DNA of 64,000 nt from Porphyrobacter sp. GTDB taxonomy: Bacteria > Pseudomonadota > Alphaproteobacteria > Sphingomonadales > Sphingomonadaceae. The DNA is taken from NCBI GenBank assembly GCA_027531395.1, contig JAPZRO010000004.1, positions 124,001 to 188,000 on the forward strand, written 5' to 3'. Position numbers and translations under genes: made by a program. The notes under the pieces were generated by a model. That model made no database searches. It was not told the DNA's origin and worked only from the letters and a program-made list of their open reading frames with translations. Shown here one piece after another: positions 23,981-35,075 of the stretch (positions are counted from its first letter, which is position 1; each line of letters opens with the position of its first letter).

Positions 23981-25579
23981 ATGCTCGAATTCCCCCTTTG
24001 GAAAAAGCTCTGGCTGTGGGGCCTGACGCTGGCCGCTTCGGTGCTGGCGCTGCCTTCGCTGTTCAATGTCTCGGGGCTGGACTGGCCCGCGAGCCTGCCC
24101 AACCCGCAGGTCAACCTCGGCCTCGACCTTGCCGGCGGCTCGCACCTGCTGCTCGAAGCCAAGGCCGACGAGATCCGCGTCCAGCGGCTCGAGAACATGG
24201 AAGAAACCGTCCGCCAGCTGATGCGCAACGCCAAGCCGCGCATCCGCATCGGCGACGTGTCGACCGGCGAGGGGCGGATGAGCTTCATGCTCGACAGCCC
24301 CGCCGATATCGATCGTGCGCGCGGGCTGCTCGAACCGGTGATGCAGGGCGCAAACCTTACCCGCGACTGGGATCTGGCGGTGGTCGATGGCCAGCGCATC
24401 GTGCTCACCCCGACCAATTCGGGGATCGAGGCCGCGCTCGACACGGCGATGGAAAGCGCCACCGAAGTCGTGCGCCGTCGTATCGACGAGCTCGGCACGC
24501 GCGAGCCGACCATCATCCGTCAGGGCGCGACCCGCATCGTGGTTCAGGTGCCCGGCCTTGAGGATCCCGACGCGCTCAAGAGCCTGCTCGGCAAGACCGC
24601 GCAGCTCGAATTCAAGCTGGTTGATCTGAATGCCCTGCCCGAGAACGTGGCGGCCGGCATCGCGCCTCCGGGCAGCCAGGTGTTCCCCTATGCCCCCGGT
24701 AGCCCGATGGAAGGCCGGTTCGAGGCGGTGCGCCGGCTCGGCGGCATTCGCGGCGACAACCTCACCGATGCCAAGGCCGGGGTCGATCCCAACACCAACC
24801 AGAACGTCGTCAACATCACCTTCGATGCGCAGGGCGGGGCTAAATTCGCCAAGCTGACGCGCGAGAACGTGGGCAAGCCCTTCGCGATCATCCTCGATGG
24901 GCAGGTGCTCTCGGCGCCCAACATCAACGAGCCGATCCTTGGTGGCAGCGCCCAGATTTCGGGCAACTTCACCGCCGAAAGCGCCAACGAACTGGCGATC
25001 GCGCTCAATTCGGGTGCGCTGCCGGTGCCGCTGCAGGTGATCGAGGAACGCACCGTCGGGCCGGACCTCGGCGCGGACTCGATCCGCAAGGGCCTGCTCG
25101 CCATGGCGATCGGCAGCTTCGCGGTGATCGCGCTGATGATCGCCACCTATGGCCGCTTCGGCATCTACGCCACGGTCGCGCTGGTGTTCAACGTGCTGAT
25201 GCTGCTGGGGCTGATGGCGCTCGGCAATTTCACCCTGACCCTGCCGGGGATCGCCGGCTTCGTCATCACCATCGGTGCGGCGGTGGACGCCAACGTGCTG
25301 ATCAACGAGCGCATCCGCGAGGAACGCAAGCGCGGGCGCAAGGTCGTCGCCGCGGTCGAGGCGGGCTACAAGGAAGCCGGCCGCGCGATCTATGACGCCA
25401 ACGCCACCAACTTCATCTCCGGGGTGGCGCTGTTCGCCTTCGGCTCGGGCCCGGTCAAGGGCTTCGCGGTGGTGCTGGTGGTGGGCCTGTTCACCTCGGT
25501 GTTCACCGGCGTGACGCTGACCCGCATGTGGGTTGCTGGCTGGCTGCGCAAGACGCGCCCCAATGACATCAATATCTGA
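23981..25579 (+). CDS. secD: Protein translocase subunit SecD
   Basis: The 532-residue RND-type membrane protein uses the proton gradient to help pull secreted proteins out of SecYEG. The N-terminal span is followed by LGLDLAGGSHLLLEA (D1 motif), a large periplasmic P1 domain, and ANELAIALNSGALPVP with the base of TM2. TM4 carries GAAVDANVLINERIREE with the proton-relay Asp. The arrangement and length are canonical. secF begins 12 bases later. Confidence 0.97.
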   Translation: MLEFPLWKKLWLWGLTLAASVLALPSLFNVSGLDWPASLPNPQVNLGLDLAGGSHLLLEAKADEIRVQRLENMEETVRQLMRNAKPRIRIGDVSTGEGRMSFMLDSPADIDRARGLLEPVMQGANLTRDWDLAVVDGQRIVLTPTNSGIEAALDTAMESATEVVRRRIDELGTREPTIIRQGATRIVVQVPGLEDPDALKSLLGKTAQLEFKLVDLNALPENVAAGIAPPGSQVFPYAPGSPMEGRFEAVRRLGGIRGDNLTDAKAGVDPNTNQNVVNITFDAQGGAKFAKLTRENVGKPFAIILDGQVLSAPNINEPILGGSAQISGNFTAESANELAIALNSGALPVPLQVIEERTVGPDLGADSIRKGLLAMAIGSFAVIALMIATYGRFGIYATVALVFNVLMLLGLMALGNFTLTLPGIAGFVITIGAAVDANVLINERIREERKRGRKVVAAVEAGYKEAGRAIYDANATNFISGVALFAFGSGPVKGFAVVLVVGLFTSVFTGVTLTRMWVAGWLRKTRPNDINI

Positions 25580-25591
25580 AGGAGCGATCGC

Positions 25592-26569
25592 ATGAAACTC
25601 CTCAAGCTCGTCCCCGACGATACCAACATCAAGTTCCTCAAGCTGCGCGTCCCGTTCTTCGTGCTCAGCCTTGTGCTGATTTTCGGGAGCTGGGCGGCGG
25701 TGCTGGTCAACGGCCTCAATTTCGGGGTCGACTTCGCCGGCGGTCAGGAAGTGCGCATGACCTTCGAGGAGCGTGAGCAGGCGCCGGTCGCCTCCTTGCG
25801 CGAACTGGTCGGCGGGCTCGGCTATGGCGAGCCGGTGGTGCAGGAATTCGGCGGGCCGCAGACCGTCTCGATCCGTGTCGCCCTGCCCGAAGGCGCCGAG
25901 GACACCCCCGGCGCTGCCACCGCTATCGGCGAGAAGGTGATCGCCGCGATCGCCAAGGAATATCCCGACGTGCGCACCGACGGGAACGATACCGTCTCGG
26001 GCAAGGTCGCGGGCGAATTCCGCGATCAGGCGATCCTTGCACTGCTGGCGGCGATGGCGGCGGTGTCGATCTTCATCTGGGTGCGGTTCGAATGGCAGTT
26101 CGGCGTGGGCGCGATGTTCGCGCTGGTGCACGACGTGTCGGTGACCGTGGGCCTTTTCGCGCTGACGCAGATGGAGTTCAGCCTCCAGATCGTCGCCGCG
26201 ATCCTCGCGATCATCGGCTACTCGCTCAACGATACCGTGGTGGTCTACGATCGCATCCGCGAGAACCTCAAGAAGTTCCGCAAGATGCCGATGGCCGAGC
26301 TGCTCGACCTTTCGGTCAACGAGACCCTGTCGCGCACGGTGATGACCTCGCTGTCGCTGTTCCTCGCGCTGATCCCGCTTCTGATCTTCGGTCCGCCGAG
26401 CCTGTTCGGGATGGTTGCGGCGATCACCACCGGCCTGTTCATCGGCGCCTATTCGTCGATCTACATGGCTGGCCCGCTGCTGATCTGGATGGGCGTGACC
26501 TCGAACAGCTTCGTGCCGACCGAAGGCGCGATCGAGCGTCAGGAAAAGGTCGCGCGCGGGGAAGTGTAG
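25592..26569 (+). CDS. secF: Protein translocase subunit SecF
   Basis: The 325-residue partner of SecD has an N-terminal span, GVDFAGGQEVRMTFEE, a small periplasmic domain and five further spans. The conserved GYSLNDTVVVYDRIREN and NETLSRTVMTSLSLFLAL follow. The ribosome site GAAGGAG lies upstream of ATG 25592. It converges with the glycosyltransferase gene, 13 bases apart. Confidence 0.97.
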   Translation: MKLLKLVPDDTNIKFLKLRVPFFVLSLVLIFGSWAAVLVNGLNFGVDFAGGQEVRMTFEEREQAPVASLRELVGGLGYGEPVVQEFGGPQTVSIRVALPEGAEDTPGAATAIGEKVIAAIAKEYPDVRTDGNDTVSGKVAGEFRDQAILALLAAMAAVSIFIWVRFEWQFGVGAMFALVHDVSVTVGLFALTQMEFSLQIVAAILAIIGYSLNDTVVVYDRIRENLKKFRKMPMAELLDLSVNETLSRTVMTSLSLFLALIPLLIFGPPSLFGMVAAITTGLFIGAYSSIYMAGPLLIWMGVTSNSFVPTEGAIERQEKVARGEV

Positions 26570-26582
26570 GTGGGGGCGGGGC

Positions 26583-27770
26583 TCAGGCCTGCCCGACCAG
26601 CCTTTCATAATACTCCGCCAGCGCCGCAGCGTTGGCCTCCCAACTGAACCCTTCCGTCAGCGCGGCCACCGCCTCGCGTGGGGGCGGGGCGTTGAGGATG
26701 GCGTTGACGGCTTCCGCGACAGCTTCGGGCGTGCGTTCGGCCAGCAGGCGACCTGCCGTATCGCAGGTGATCAGCTCGCGCGCGCCGCCGACATCGGTGG
26801 TCACCACCGGTGTGCCGCAGGCGAGCGCCTCGACCCAGGCATTGGCCAGCCCCTCGGCGACGGTCGGCAGCACCATCACATCGGCGGCGGAGAGGATCAG
26901 CGGCATCACGTCGTGATCGAGCGAGCCGGCGAAGAACACCCTTTCGGCCACGCCCTCGCTGGCCGCCAGCGCCCGCAGCCGCGCCTCATCCTCGCCCTTG
27001 CCGATCAGCACCAGCCGCGCGCCGGGAATGTCTTTGAGCGCCGCTATCGCGATGCCCTGGCCCTTGCGCTCGATCAGCGCGCCAACGCAGGCCAGCAGCG
27101 GGGCGTTGTCGGGCATGGCAAAGCCCATCTCCCCGGAGAGCTGGCGGCGCAGCTGGGTGTGTTCGAGCGGACGGAAGCGGTCGCGGTCGAGCCCGGTGTA
27201 ATGCACCGTGATCTTGCTCTCATCCATGCCCATCGCCGCCATCTGCCCGGCGAGATCGCGGCTGACGGCCAGCAGGCCGGTGGCCGCGCGCGCGGCATCG
27301 AGCATCTGGGCCTTGGCAAAATCCTGCACGCCCCAGAAGCTGATGTCGCTCCCGCGTGCCTTGATCGACAGCGGCAGGCGGAGTTCACGCGCGATGGTCG
27401 CGGCCGCAGGGCCGTCGGGGAAGAAGAACTGCGCATCGACCAGATCGAACGGCGTTTCGGCATGGAGACGCTTCGCCAGCGGCAGCACCGCGCGGGCAAT
27501 CGCGGCGGCGTTGCGGCGCGCGCCGATGCGCGGGATCAGCGTGAAGCGCGGGCGGTGGACGGTGACACCGCCTTCCTCGGCTACCTCGGGCAGATCGGCG
27601 AGCGGGCGGTAGCGCCCCAGTGCCAGCGGGGGCAGGCCGATCGGGTTGACCATCGTCACCCGCCAGTTCCCGCGCTTCGCCAGTGCCTCGATCGAGCGCG
27701 CCACGAAGGTGCCGAAGCGCGGCCCCGCGGCGTTGGGATAGAGCGTCGAGAGGACGAGGACGTGTTTCAC
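26583..27770 (-). CDS. Glycosyltransferase family 4
   Basis: The 395-residue GT-B-fold enzyme has an N-terminal acceptor domain (VLVLSTLYPNAAGPRFGTFV) and the C-terminal nucleotide-sugar domain with VGALIERKGQGIAIAAL, LIGKGEDEARLRALA and the E-x7-E loop VEALACGTPVVTTDVGGARELI. The substrate is unknown. Roles in capsule, lipopolysaccharide or carotenoid glycosylation are all possible and not distinguishable here. No other glycan genes are adjacent. Confidence 0.88.
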   Translation of the reverse strand: MKHVLVLSTLYPNAAGPRFGTFVARSIEALAKRGNWRVTMVNPIGLPPLALGRYRPLADLPEVAEEGGVTVHRPRFTLIPRIGARRNAAAIARAVLPLAKRLHAETPFDLVDAQFFFPDGPAAATIARELRLPLSIKARGSDISFWGVQDFAKAQMLDAARAATGLLAVSRDLAGQMAAMGMDESKITVHYTGLDRDRFRPLEHTQLRRQLSGEMGFAMPDNAPLLACVGALIERKGQGIAIAALKDIPGARLVLIGKGEDEARLRALAASEGVAERVFFAGSLDHDVMPLILSAADVMVLPTVAEGLANAWVEALACGTPVVTTDVGGARELITCDTAGRLLAERTPEAVAEAVNAILNAPPPREAVAALTEGFSWEANAAALAEYYERLVGQA

Positions 27771-27795
27771 GAAGCCCTTCCTGCGCGCGCGGAGG

Positions 27796-28368
27796 TTAAA
27801 GCGGCCTGACCAGCATGAAGGCGAGCGCGATCCATGCCGGATTGTCGACCACCACCTGCTTCTGCCCCGCGCCGGGTGGCAGCAGGCCGACCAGCGTGCC
27901 CTTCCGGTCGATCAGCCGCCCGAAGGCGAAGCGCCCGCCGGGGCGGGGGACAAGGCAGTCGCGGTTGATCGCGCTGGCGGCATCCTCGGGATCGAGCGGC
28001 CGCAGCCAGACGAGGTCGCCCGGGCGATATTCGCCGACGCTCTCGCTCACCGCAAGCACCAGCGGGGCCGGGCCATCGGCCAGCTCGCTCGGCAGCAACG
28101 CCTCGCGCGGGGCGGCAAGCGCCTGTGCGCCGCTGGCGACCAGCTCGGCGACGATCTGCGCTGTCTCTCCCGCCTCGGTGCGCATCAGGCTCGCCGGTTC
28201 CACGCCGAGCGCGGCGGCGATGCGGTTCATCCAGGCAAGCGACAATTGCCGCATTCCCGTTTCCAGCCGCCCGATGGTCTGCGCGGTGGTGGGCGGATCG
28301 CAGGCGGCGGCGAGGTCGGCCAGCGTCAGGCCCTTGGCCTTGCGGATGTCGCGGATGCGGTTGAGCAT
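27796..28368 (-). CDS. XRE-family regulator with S24-like C-terminal region
   Basis: The 190-residue protein has an N-terminal lambda-repressor-type helix-turn-helix (IRDIRKAKGLTLADLAAAC, TTAQTIGRLETGMRQLSLAWMNR). Its C-terminal half (EYRPGDLVWLRPLDPED, PGGRFAFGRLIDRKGTLVGLLPPG, VVVDNPAWIAL) resembles the S24/LexA-like repressor domain, but no clear Ser-Lys dyad is seen. No phage genes surround it. It is divergent from the DUF6456 gene. A small inverted repeat (28422-28434) in the gap may be its operator. Confidence 0.8.
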   Translation of the reverse strand: MLNRIRDIRKAKGLTLADLAAACDPPTTAQTIGRLETGMRQLSLAWMNRIAAALGVEPASLMRTEAGETAQIVAELVASGAQALAAPREALLPSELADGPAPLVLAVSESVGEYRPGDLVWLRPLDPEDAASAINRDCLVPRPGGRFAFGRLIDRKGTLVGLLPPGAGQKQVVVDNPAWIALAFMLVRPL

Positions 28369-28421
28369 GTCAGGCCCTCAAGTAGCGAAGCGGTAGGGCA
28401 ACAAAAACGCCCTCGAGTATT

Positions 28422-28434
28422 AACCAGAATGGTT
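28422..28434. promoter_or_regulatory. Inverted repeat, candidate XRE operator
   Basis: AACCA-GAA-TGGTT lies in the AT-richer part of the 133-base gap between the divergent XRE and DUF6456 genes, 54 bases upstream of the XRE start. Size and position fit a lambda-type repressor site; this is inference only. Confidence 0.4.
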
Positions 28435-28501
28435 TTTCACTTTCCTACAGATGAGCCGCTTTGGCAAGCCGCTTCCCGTCATCATCGAGGGGAGAAATGC
28501 C

Positions 28502-28981
28502 ATGAAGCGCGAGCTGGTCGAACGCGAACTTACAGCCGAAGGCCCGCGTCGCGGGGCGGCGCAGGGCGGGCGGCGCGCGGTGCGGACCGTCACCGTCAAT
28601 CTTGCCGAAAGCCCGCTCGCCTGGCTCCACGCGCGCGGGCATTTGTCCGACCGGCTGTTCGACGCGGGCGAGGCGCTGCGGGCCGATTACGAGCGCGCGC
28701 AGCTTTCGGCCAGCATCACGATGCGCTGGGATCCGGTGCGGGTGAAGAGCACCGGCGAGCGCGGCCTATCGCCCAATGAAAAACAGATCGCCGCCCGCCA
28801 GCGCTTCGACGGCGCGGTGAAGGCGGCGGGGCGGGGGTTGGAGGACATCCTGTGGCGGGTGGTCTGCGCCGGCGAGGCCCTGCCCGAGGCCGAAAAGACC
28901 CTGGGCTGGCCCGCCCGCAGCGGCAAGCTGGTGCTGCGCATCGCGCTTGAACGCGTAGCGGAATTCTACCGGATCACATGA
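28502..28981 (+). CDS. DUF6456-type protein
   Basis: The 159-residue protein resembles the alphaproteobacterial DUF6456 family: NLAESPLAWLHARGHLSDRLFDAGEALRADYERAQLS followed by MRWDPVRVKSTGERG and a helical C-terminus (VVCAGEALPEAEKTLGWP, SGKLVLRIALERVAEFY). Some relatives carry an added helix-turn-helix, so a DNA-related role is possible but unproven. AGGGGAG at 28488-28494 supports ATG 28502; an upstream ATG at 28451 is in frame but lacks a ribosome site. Confidence 0.75.
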   Translation: MKRELVERELTAEGPRRGAAQGGRRAVRTVTVNLAESPLAWLHARGHLSDRLFDAGEALRADYERAQLSASITMRWDPVRVKSTGERGLSPNEKQIAARQRFDGAVKAAGRGLEDILWRVVCAGEALPEAEKTLGWPARSGKLVLRIALERVAEFYRIT

Positions 28982-29061
28982 GCGGCGGGGAGGGCAGGAT
29001 TTTCGCTTCAGGACAGTGTCTCATGTGTCTCCAACAGGCCCGAAGATGAACGAAAGGAGAG

Positions 29062-30888
<1,827 letters not shown>

Positions 30889-30990
30889 GGCCCGCGCTCG
30901 TTAGGGACTTGTCAGGGGCCTGCCAAGGCGGTTCAGTCCCGCGAAAGCTGGACGGGTTCATTGGCGCAGGCCTACTGGAGGAAACCGAAG

Positions 30991-31731
30991 ATGATCCGTC
31001 CCGCTCTTGCCCTGCTTGCCGCCAGCGCCCTCGCACTTCCCGCCGCCAGCCTTGCCGCTGCCGAGATCGAGCTCAAGGCCGAAGGCCCGGTGGTCGAACT
31101 CAGCGTCTTCGAAAGCGTCTCGGTGGCCCCGGACATCGCCACTATCGGCGCGGGCGTGACCACCGAAGCCCCGACCGCGACCGAGGCGCTGCGCCAGAAC
31201 TCGGCCGAGATGCAGAAGGTGATCGCCAAGCTCAAGGCGATGGGCATCGCCGACAAGGACATCCAGACCACCGGCATCAACCTCAATGCGCGCTATGACT
31301 ACGATCAGGCGAGCCAGCGTCCGGTGTTCCGCGGCTATCAGGCCTCGAACCGGGTGAGCGTGATCCTGCGCAAGATCGAGGACACCGGTAAGGTGCTCGA
31401 TGCGCTGGTCGCCGCCGGTGCGAATGATCTCAACGGCCCCTCCTTCAGTATCGAGAACGACGAGGCCGCCAAGGACGCGGCGCGCAAGCGCGCGATCGAG
31501 CGGGTGCAGGCGCGGGTGAAGGCCTATGCCGACATGTTCGGATATGACGGCGCGCGGGTGCTGTGGATCAGCGAGAGTATCGAAGGCCGCGGCCCGATGC
31601 CCGAGATGGCGATGATGAAGGCCAGCGACGGCATGGTCGCCGCCGCCCCGCCGCCGGTGCAGCCGGGCATGGTCTCAACCGGCATTGCCATGTCGTTCAA
31701 GTTCGAGCTGGTGAACAACGCCGCGCAGTAA
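30991..31731 (+). CDS. SIMPL-domain (DUF541) periplasmic protein
   Basis: The 246-residue protein has a signal peptide ending in ...LAAA and a SIMPL/DUF541 domain: FESVSVAPDIATIGAGV, LKAMGIADKDIQTTGINLNARYDY, GYQASNRVSVILRKIED and a helical AAKDAARKRAIERVQARVKAYADMF segment. Such proteins form large periplasmic or outer-membrane-associated assemblies linked to stress resistance. GGAGGAAA precedes ATG 30991. The next gene is 53 bases downstream. Confidence 0.88.
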   Translation: MIRPALALLAASALALPAASLAAAEIELKAEGPVVELSVFESVSVAPDIATIGAGVTTEAPTATEALRQNSAEMQKVIAKLKAMGIADKDIQTTGINLNARYDYDQASQRPVFRGYQASNRVSVILRKIEDTGKVLDALVAAGANDLNGPSFSIENDEAAKDAARKRAIERVQARVKAYADMFGYDGARVLWISESIEGRGPMPEMAMMKASDGMVAAAPPPVQPGMVSTGIAMSFKFELVNNAAQ

Positions 31732-31784
31732 GGCTGCGCGGCCATTCACTCCTTGTTCAAAGCCTTGCAGCTAGGCATGATTGC

Positions 31785-32111
31785 ATGATGAACCCCGCTC
31801 CCTCCCGTCTCGCCGCTGTGCTGGCCGCGCTTGCCGCGGCGGGTCTGGCCGTGGCCGCTCCGGCGGCGGCAGCGCAGGAGCAGTCGCTCAGCGATCAGGG
31901 TGAGGCGCGGCGCGAGGCGCAGGCCGGCACCCAGCTCTCGCTGCGCGAGATCGAACGGCGCATCCTGCCGCAGATGCGCGGCAGCGAGTATCTGGGCCCG
32001 GCCTATGATTCGACCGCGCGGGCCTACCGGCTCAAGTTCATCCGCGAGGGCCGCGTGACCTATGTCGATGTCGATGCCCGCACCGGACGGGTGATCGGGC
32101 GATCCCGCTGA
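31785..32111 (+). CDS. PepSY-like periplasmic protein
   Basis: The 108-residue exported protein has a signal peptide ending ...APAAAAQ and a short PepSY-type domain (LREIERRILPQMRGSEYLG, YRLKFIREGRVTYVDVDARTGRVIG). Small PepSY proteins are often co-encoded with an OmpR-type two-component pair and may tune the sensor. That pair follows directly, 121 bases downstream. Two adjacent ATG codons (31785, 31788) could both serve. Confidence 0.82.
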   Translation: MMNPAPSRLAAVLAALAAAGLAVAAPAAAAQEQSLSDQGEARREAQAGTQLSLREIERRILPQMRGSEYLGPAYDSTARAYRLKFIREGRVTYVDVDARTGRVIGRSR

Positions 32112-32232
32112 CCGTGCGCCGCGCGCGGCATGATCGGGGGACAGGCATGGCATCCTTTCGCCCCCCTTGCTTGACGCTGACGTGCCAAAAGCGCACCAAC
32201 CCGCCGATGATGCAGCAGGAAAATGGTGGAAC

Positions 32233-32910
32233 ATGCGAATTCTGATCGTCGAGGATGAGCCCACGCTGGGCGCGCAGCTCAAGTCGACGCTGGAGCACAA
32301 CGGCTATGCCGTCGATCTTTCGGCCGATGGCGAGGACGGGCACTTCATGGGCTCGACCGAGGATTACGACGCGGTGATCCTCGATCTCGGCCTGCCCGAA
32401 ATCGACGGGCTGACCGTGCTCGGCATGTGGCGGCGCGAGGGGCGGACCTTCCCGGTGCTCGTCCTGACCGCGCGCGACAGCTGGTCGGACAAGGTCGCCG
32501 GGCTTGATGCAGGCGCCGATGACTACCTCGCCAAGCCGTTCCAGACCGAGGAGCTGATCGCCCGACTGCGCGCGCTGATCCGCCGCGCCTCGGGCAACAC
32601 CTCGTCCGAACTGACCGCCGGCGATGTGCGGCTGGACACCCGCTCGGGCCGGGTGACGCTGGCGGGCGAGCCGGTCAAGCTGACCGCGCAGGAATACAAG
32701 CTGCTCTCCTACCTGATGCACCACAAGGGCAAGGTGGTGAGCCGCACCGAGCTGATCGAACACATCTACGATCAGGACTTCGACCGGGATTCGAACACCA
32801 TCGAAGTCTTCGTCACCCGCATCCGCAAGAAGCTTGGCGCAGACGTGATTACGACCATCCGTGGACTCGGTTACAGCCTCGACGACCCCGCCGAAGCCCC
32901 CCGCGCCTGA
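32233..32910 (+). CDS. OmpR/PhoP-family response regulator
   Basis: The 225-residue regulator has a receiver domain (acidic pocket D8-E9, phosphoacceptor D51 in VILDLGLP, conserved Thr in VLTAR, Lys in YLAKPF) and a C-terminal winged helix (LTAQEYKLLSYLMHHKGKVVSRTELIEHIY, VFVTRIRKKLGADVITTIRGLGY). It is the partner of the kinase that overlaps its end. PhoP-like systems in this family respond to envelope or metal stress; the signal here is unknown. Confidence 0.95.
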   Translation: MRILIVEDEPTLGAQLKSTLEHNGYAVDLSADGEDGHFMGSTEDYDAVILDLGLPEIDGLTVLGMWRREGRTFPVLVLTARDSWSDKVAGLDAGADDYLAKPFQTEELIARLRALIRRASGNTSSELTAGDVRLDTRSGRVTLAGEPVKLTAQEYKLLSYLMHHKGKVVSRTELIEHIYDQDFDRDSNTIEVFVTRIRKKLGADVITTIRGLGYSLDDPAEAPRA

Positions 32911-34375
32911 GGCGGCGGGCGAGGGCGGTGACGCGCTGACCGGCTTGCCTGCGGGCGAGGCGGCTGTGGCCGTGGCGCAAGCGCCCGCAGCGCAGCCGGA
33001 CCGCCCCGCACCGCGCGCGAGCCTTGCGCGGCGCATGGGCCTGATTGCGGCGGGGTGGATCTTCGTCCTCCTGCTGGGCGGCGGCATCGCGCTCGAACGC
33101 ACGCTGACCGCTCAGGTCGAGAGCAATTTCGACGAGCAGCTCGACTACATCCTCACCGCGATGATCTCCTCGGCCGAGATCGACGCGTTTGGCGAGGTCA
33201 ATTTCTACCGCGCGCTCGGCGACCAGAGGTTCCTCGAACCGGGCAGCGGGCTCTACTGGCAGGTGAGCGGCGCAGGGCATGATCCCTGGCCCTCGCGCAG
33301 CCTGTGGGACCGGACGCTGACGCTGCAGGGGGTCGAGACGCAGGGCGAGCATTTCGACAGCGACGTCCATTTCTACAACTCCGCCCAGTTCGCCGGCGAG
33401 CCGCTGCGCATCGCCGAGCGTACCGTGATCCTGCCCGGCAGCGAGACGCGCTGGACCTTCGCGGTCGCCAGCGCCACCGAGCAGATGGACGCCCAGATCG
33501 GCCGGGTGCGGCTGATCCTGATCTGGAGCTTTGCGGTTCTCGGCCTCGGCCTCCTCGTGATGGCGCTGCTGCAGATCCGCTACGGCCTCTCGCCGCTCAG
33601 GCGGGTGCGGGCGGCGATCCAGAACCTGCGCACCACTGGTGCGGGCCGGATCACCGAGCCGCTGCCGCTGGAAGTGCAGCCGCTGGTCGACGAATTGAAC
33701 GCGCTGCTCGAACATTCCGAGCGGCAGGCCGAGGAAGCGCGGCGGCACGCGGGCAATCTGGCGCACGCGCTCAAGACCCCGCTGACGGTGCTCACCAACG
33801 CCGCCACCGCGCGCGCGCCCGACCTCGGGGCCACGGTGATGCGCGAGACCCGTACGATGCAGCGCCACGTCGATCACCACCTTGCCCGCGCCCGTGCCGT
33901 CGGTCGCCGCGCGGTCGGCCATGCGCGCACCAATGTCCGGGCCAGTGCCGAGGCCGTGCGCCGCGCGGTAGAGCGGCTCTATCCCGACGGCCGGCTCGAC
34001 ATTGCGGGGAGCCGCACCGCCGAAGTCGCGATCGAGCGGCAGGATCTCGACGAGATGCTCGGCAACCTGATCGAGAACGCCGCCAAGTATGGCGGGGGCT
34101 CCGTGTTCGTCACCATCGATCCCGAGGACGAGAGCGCCGAGGGCCGGGCGGGCGAATGCCTGATCTGGGTCGAGGATGACGGCCCCGGCATCCCCGAGGC
34201 CGAGCGCATCCGCATCTTCGATCGCGGCGCGCGGCTCGATACCGGCAAGCCTGGCACCGGCCTCGGCCTGGCGATCGTGCGCGATGTGGCGGAGATCTAC
34301 GGCGGCTCCGTCACGCTCGGTACCAGCGAGGATCTCGGCGGCTTGCTGGTCGAACTGCGCCTGCCGCGCGCATGA
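32861..34375 (+). CDS. Two-component sensor histidine kinase
   Basis: The inner-membrane kinase has two transmembrane segments (around MGLIAAGWIFVLLLGGGIAL and LILIWSFAVLGLGLLVMAL, read in part) that bracket a periplasmic sensor of about 130 residues. A HAMP-like linker, the H-box in HAGNLAHALKTPLTVLTN, and an ATPase domain with N-box NLIENAAKYGG, GPGIP and GTGLGLAIV follow. The PhoQ-like variant H-box (HALKTPL) matches the OmpR-type regulator it follows. The GTG at 32861 gives 504 residues but overlaps the regulator by 50 bases and lacks a ribosome site; GTG 32966, five bases after GCGAGG, is a credible shorter start. Confidence 0.92.
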   Translation: MDSVTASTTPPKPPAPEAAGEGGDALTGLPAGEAAVAVAQAPAAQPDRPAPRASLARRMGLIAAGWIFVLLLGGGIALERTLTAQVESNFDEQLDYILTAMISSAEIDAFGEVNFYRALGDQRFLEPGSGLYWQVSGAGHDPWPSRSLWDRTLTLQGVETQGEHFDSDVHFYNSAQFAGEPLRIAERTVILPGSETRWTFAVASATEQMDAQIGRVRLILIWSFAVLGLGLLVMALLQIRYGLSPLRRVRAAIQNLRTTGAGRITEPLPLEVQPLVDELNALLEHSERQAEEARRHAGNLAHALKTPLTVLTNAATARAPDLGATVMRETRTMQRHVDHHLARARAVGRRAVGHARTNVRASAEAVRRAVERLYPDGRLDIAGSRTAEVAIERQDLDEMLGNLIENAAKYGGGSVFVTIDPEDESAEGRAGECLIWVEDDGPGIPEAERIRIFDRGARLDTGKPGTGLGLAIVRDVAEIYGGSVTLGTSEDLGGLLVELRLPRA

Positions 34376-34469
34376 TGAGAGATGCCGCGAAGGGTTTGGC
34401 GGCCAGCGCCGTTAGCCTTCCGAGTGCACCACCACACCCAAGAGCAAACGGGGCCATTTGCGCCGAGAC

Positions 34470-35075
34470 ATGAAAGCTGGCGGCGAGCCTTCCATGGCGG
34501 CCCCGATGGCCGATGACGCGGCGCTCGCGGCGCGGCTGGCGGCGCGTGATGCTCAGGCGCTGCGCGAGGTGATCGCGCGGCATGCAGGTGCACTCAACCG
34601 GATCGCCTACCGCATGGTCGGCGATGCCCATGAGGCCGAGGATATTGTGCAGGAAGCGTGTTTGAGATTGTGGGACCATGCGCCGCGGCTGGCGCAGCGC
34701 CATCCGGCGGGCACGCCGGCAGGCGCGGCCCTGCGCCTGTCGGGCTGGCTCAAGCGCGTGGTGACCAATCTCGCGATCGATCGCCTGCGTGCCGGCCGCC
34801 GGATCTCGGGTGAGGAAGTGCCCGAACGTGCCGACGAGGCCCCGCTGGCCGACAGCCGTATCGAGGTCGAGCAGCGCGATGGTGCCACCCGCGCGCTGGT
34901 GTTGGCGCTGCCCGAACGCCAGCGCGCCGCGATCGTGCTGACCTATTACGAGGAGCTGCCCAATGCCGAGGCGGCCGAAGCGATGGACATGAACATCAAG
35001 GCCTTCGAAAGCCTGCTGCACCGCGCCCGCGCAAGCCTGCGGCAGGCCTTTGCGGCGCAGGGAGAGGCACAATGA
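34470..35075 (+). CDS. ECF-type RNA polymerase sigma factor
   Basis: The 201-residue sigma-70-family factor has region 2 (ALNRIAYRMVGDAHEAEDIVQEACLRLWDHAP, read in part, then WLKRVVTNLAIDRLR) and region 4 (ALPERQRAAIVLTYYEELPNAEAAEAMDMNIKAFESLLHRARASLR, read in part). It has no extra C-terminal domain. ATG 34470 is used; ATG 34494 is possible. It overlaps the next gene by four bases (ATGA), which encodes a membrane protein likely to be its partner. It probably directs an envelope stress regulon. Confidence 0.9.
   Translation: MKAGGEPSMAAPMADDAALAARLAARDAQALREVIARHAGALNRIAYRMVGDAHEAEDIVQEACLRLWDHAPRLAQRHPAGTPAGAALRLSGWLKRVVTNLAIDRLRAGRRISGEEVPERADEAPLADSRIEVEQRDGATRALVLALPERQRAAIVLTYYEELPNAEAAEAMDMNIKAFESLLHRARASLRQAFAAQGEAQ

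Noticed and set aside
23876..26608. A 910-codon open frame on the minus strand across secD-secF
   Set aside because: It mirrors the codon positions of secD and secF in a GC-rich genome; its translation is low-complexity (His/Arg/Gln/Glu-rich) with no domain, while the plus strand is unmistakable SecDF.
27796..28368. XRE repressor-like gene as sign of a prophage
   Set aside because: No integrase, structural, lysis or attachment sequences are nearby; flanking genes are chromosomal.
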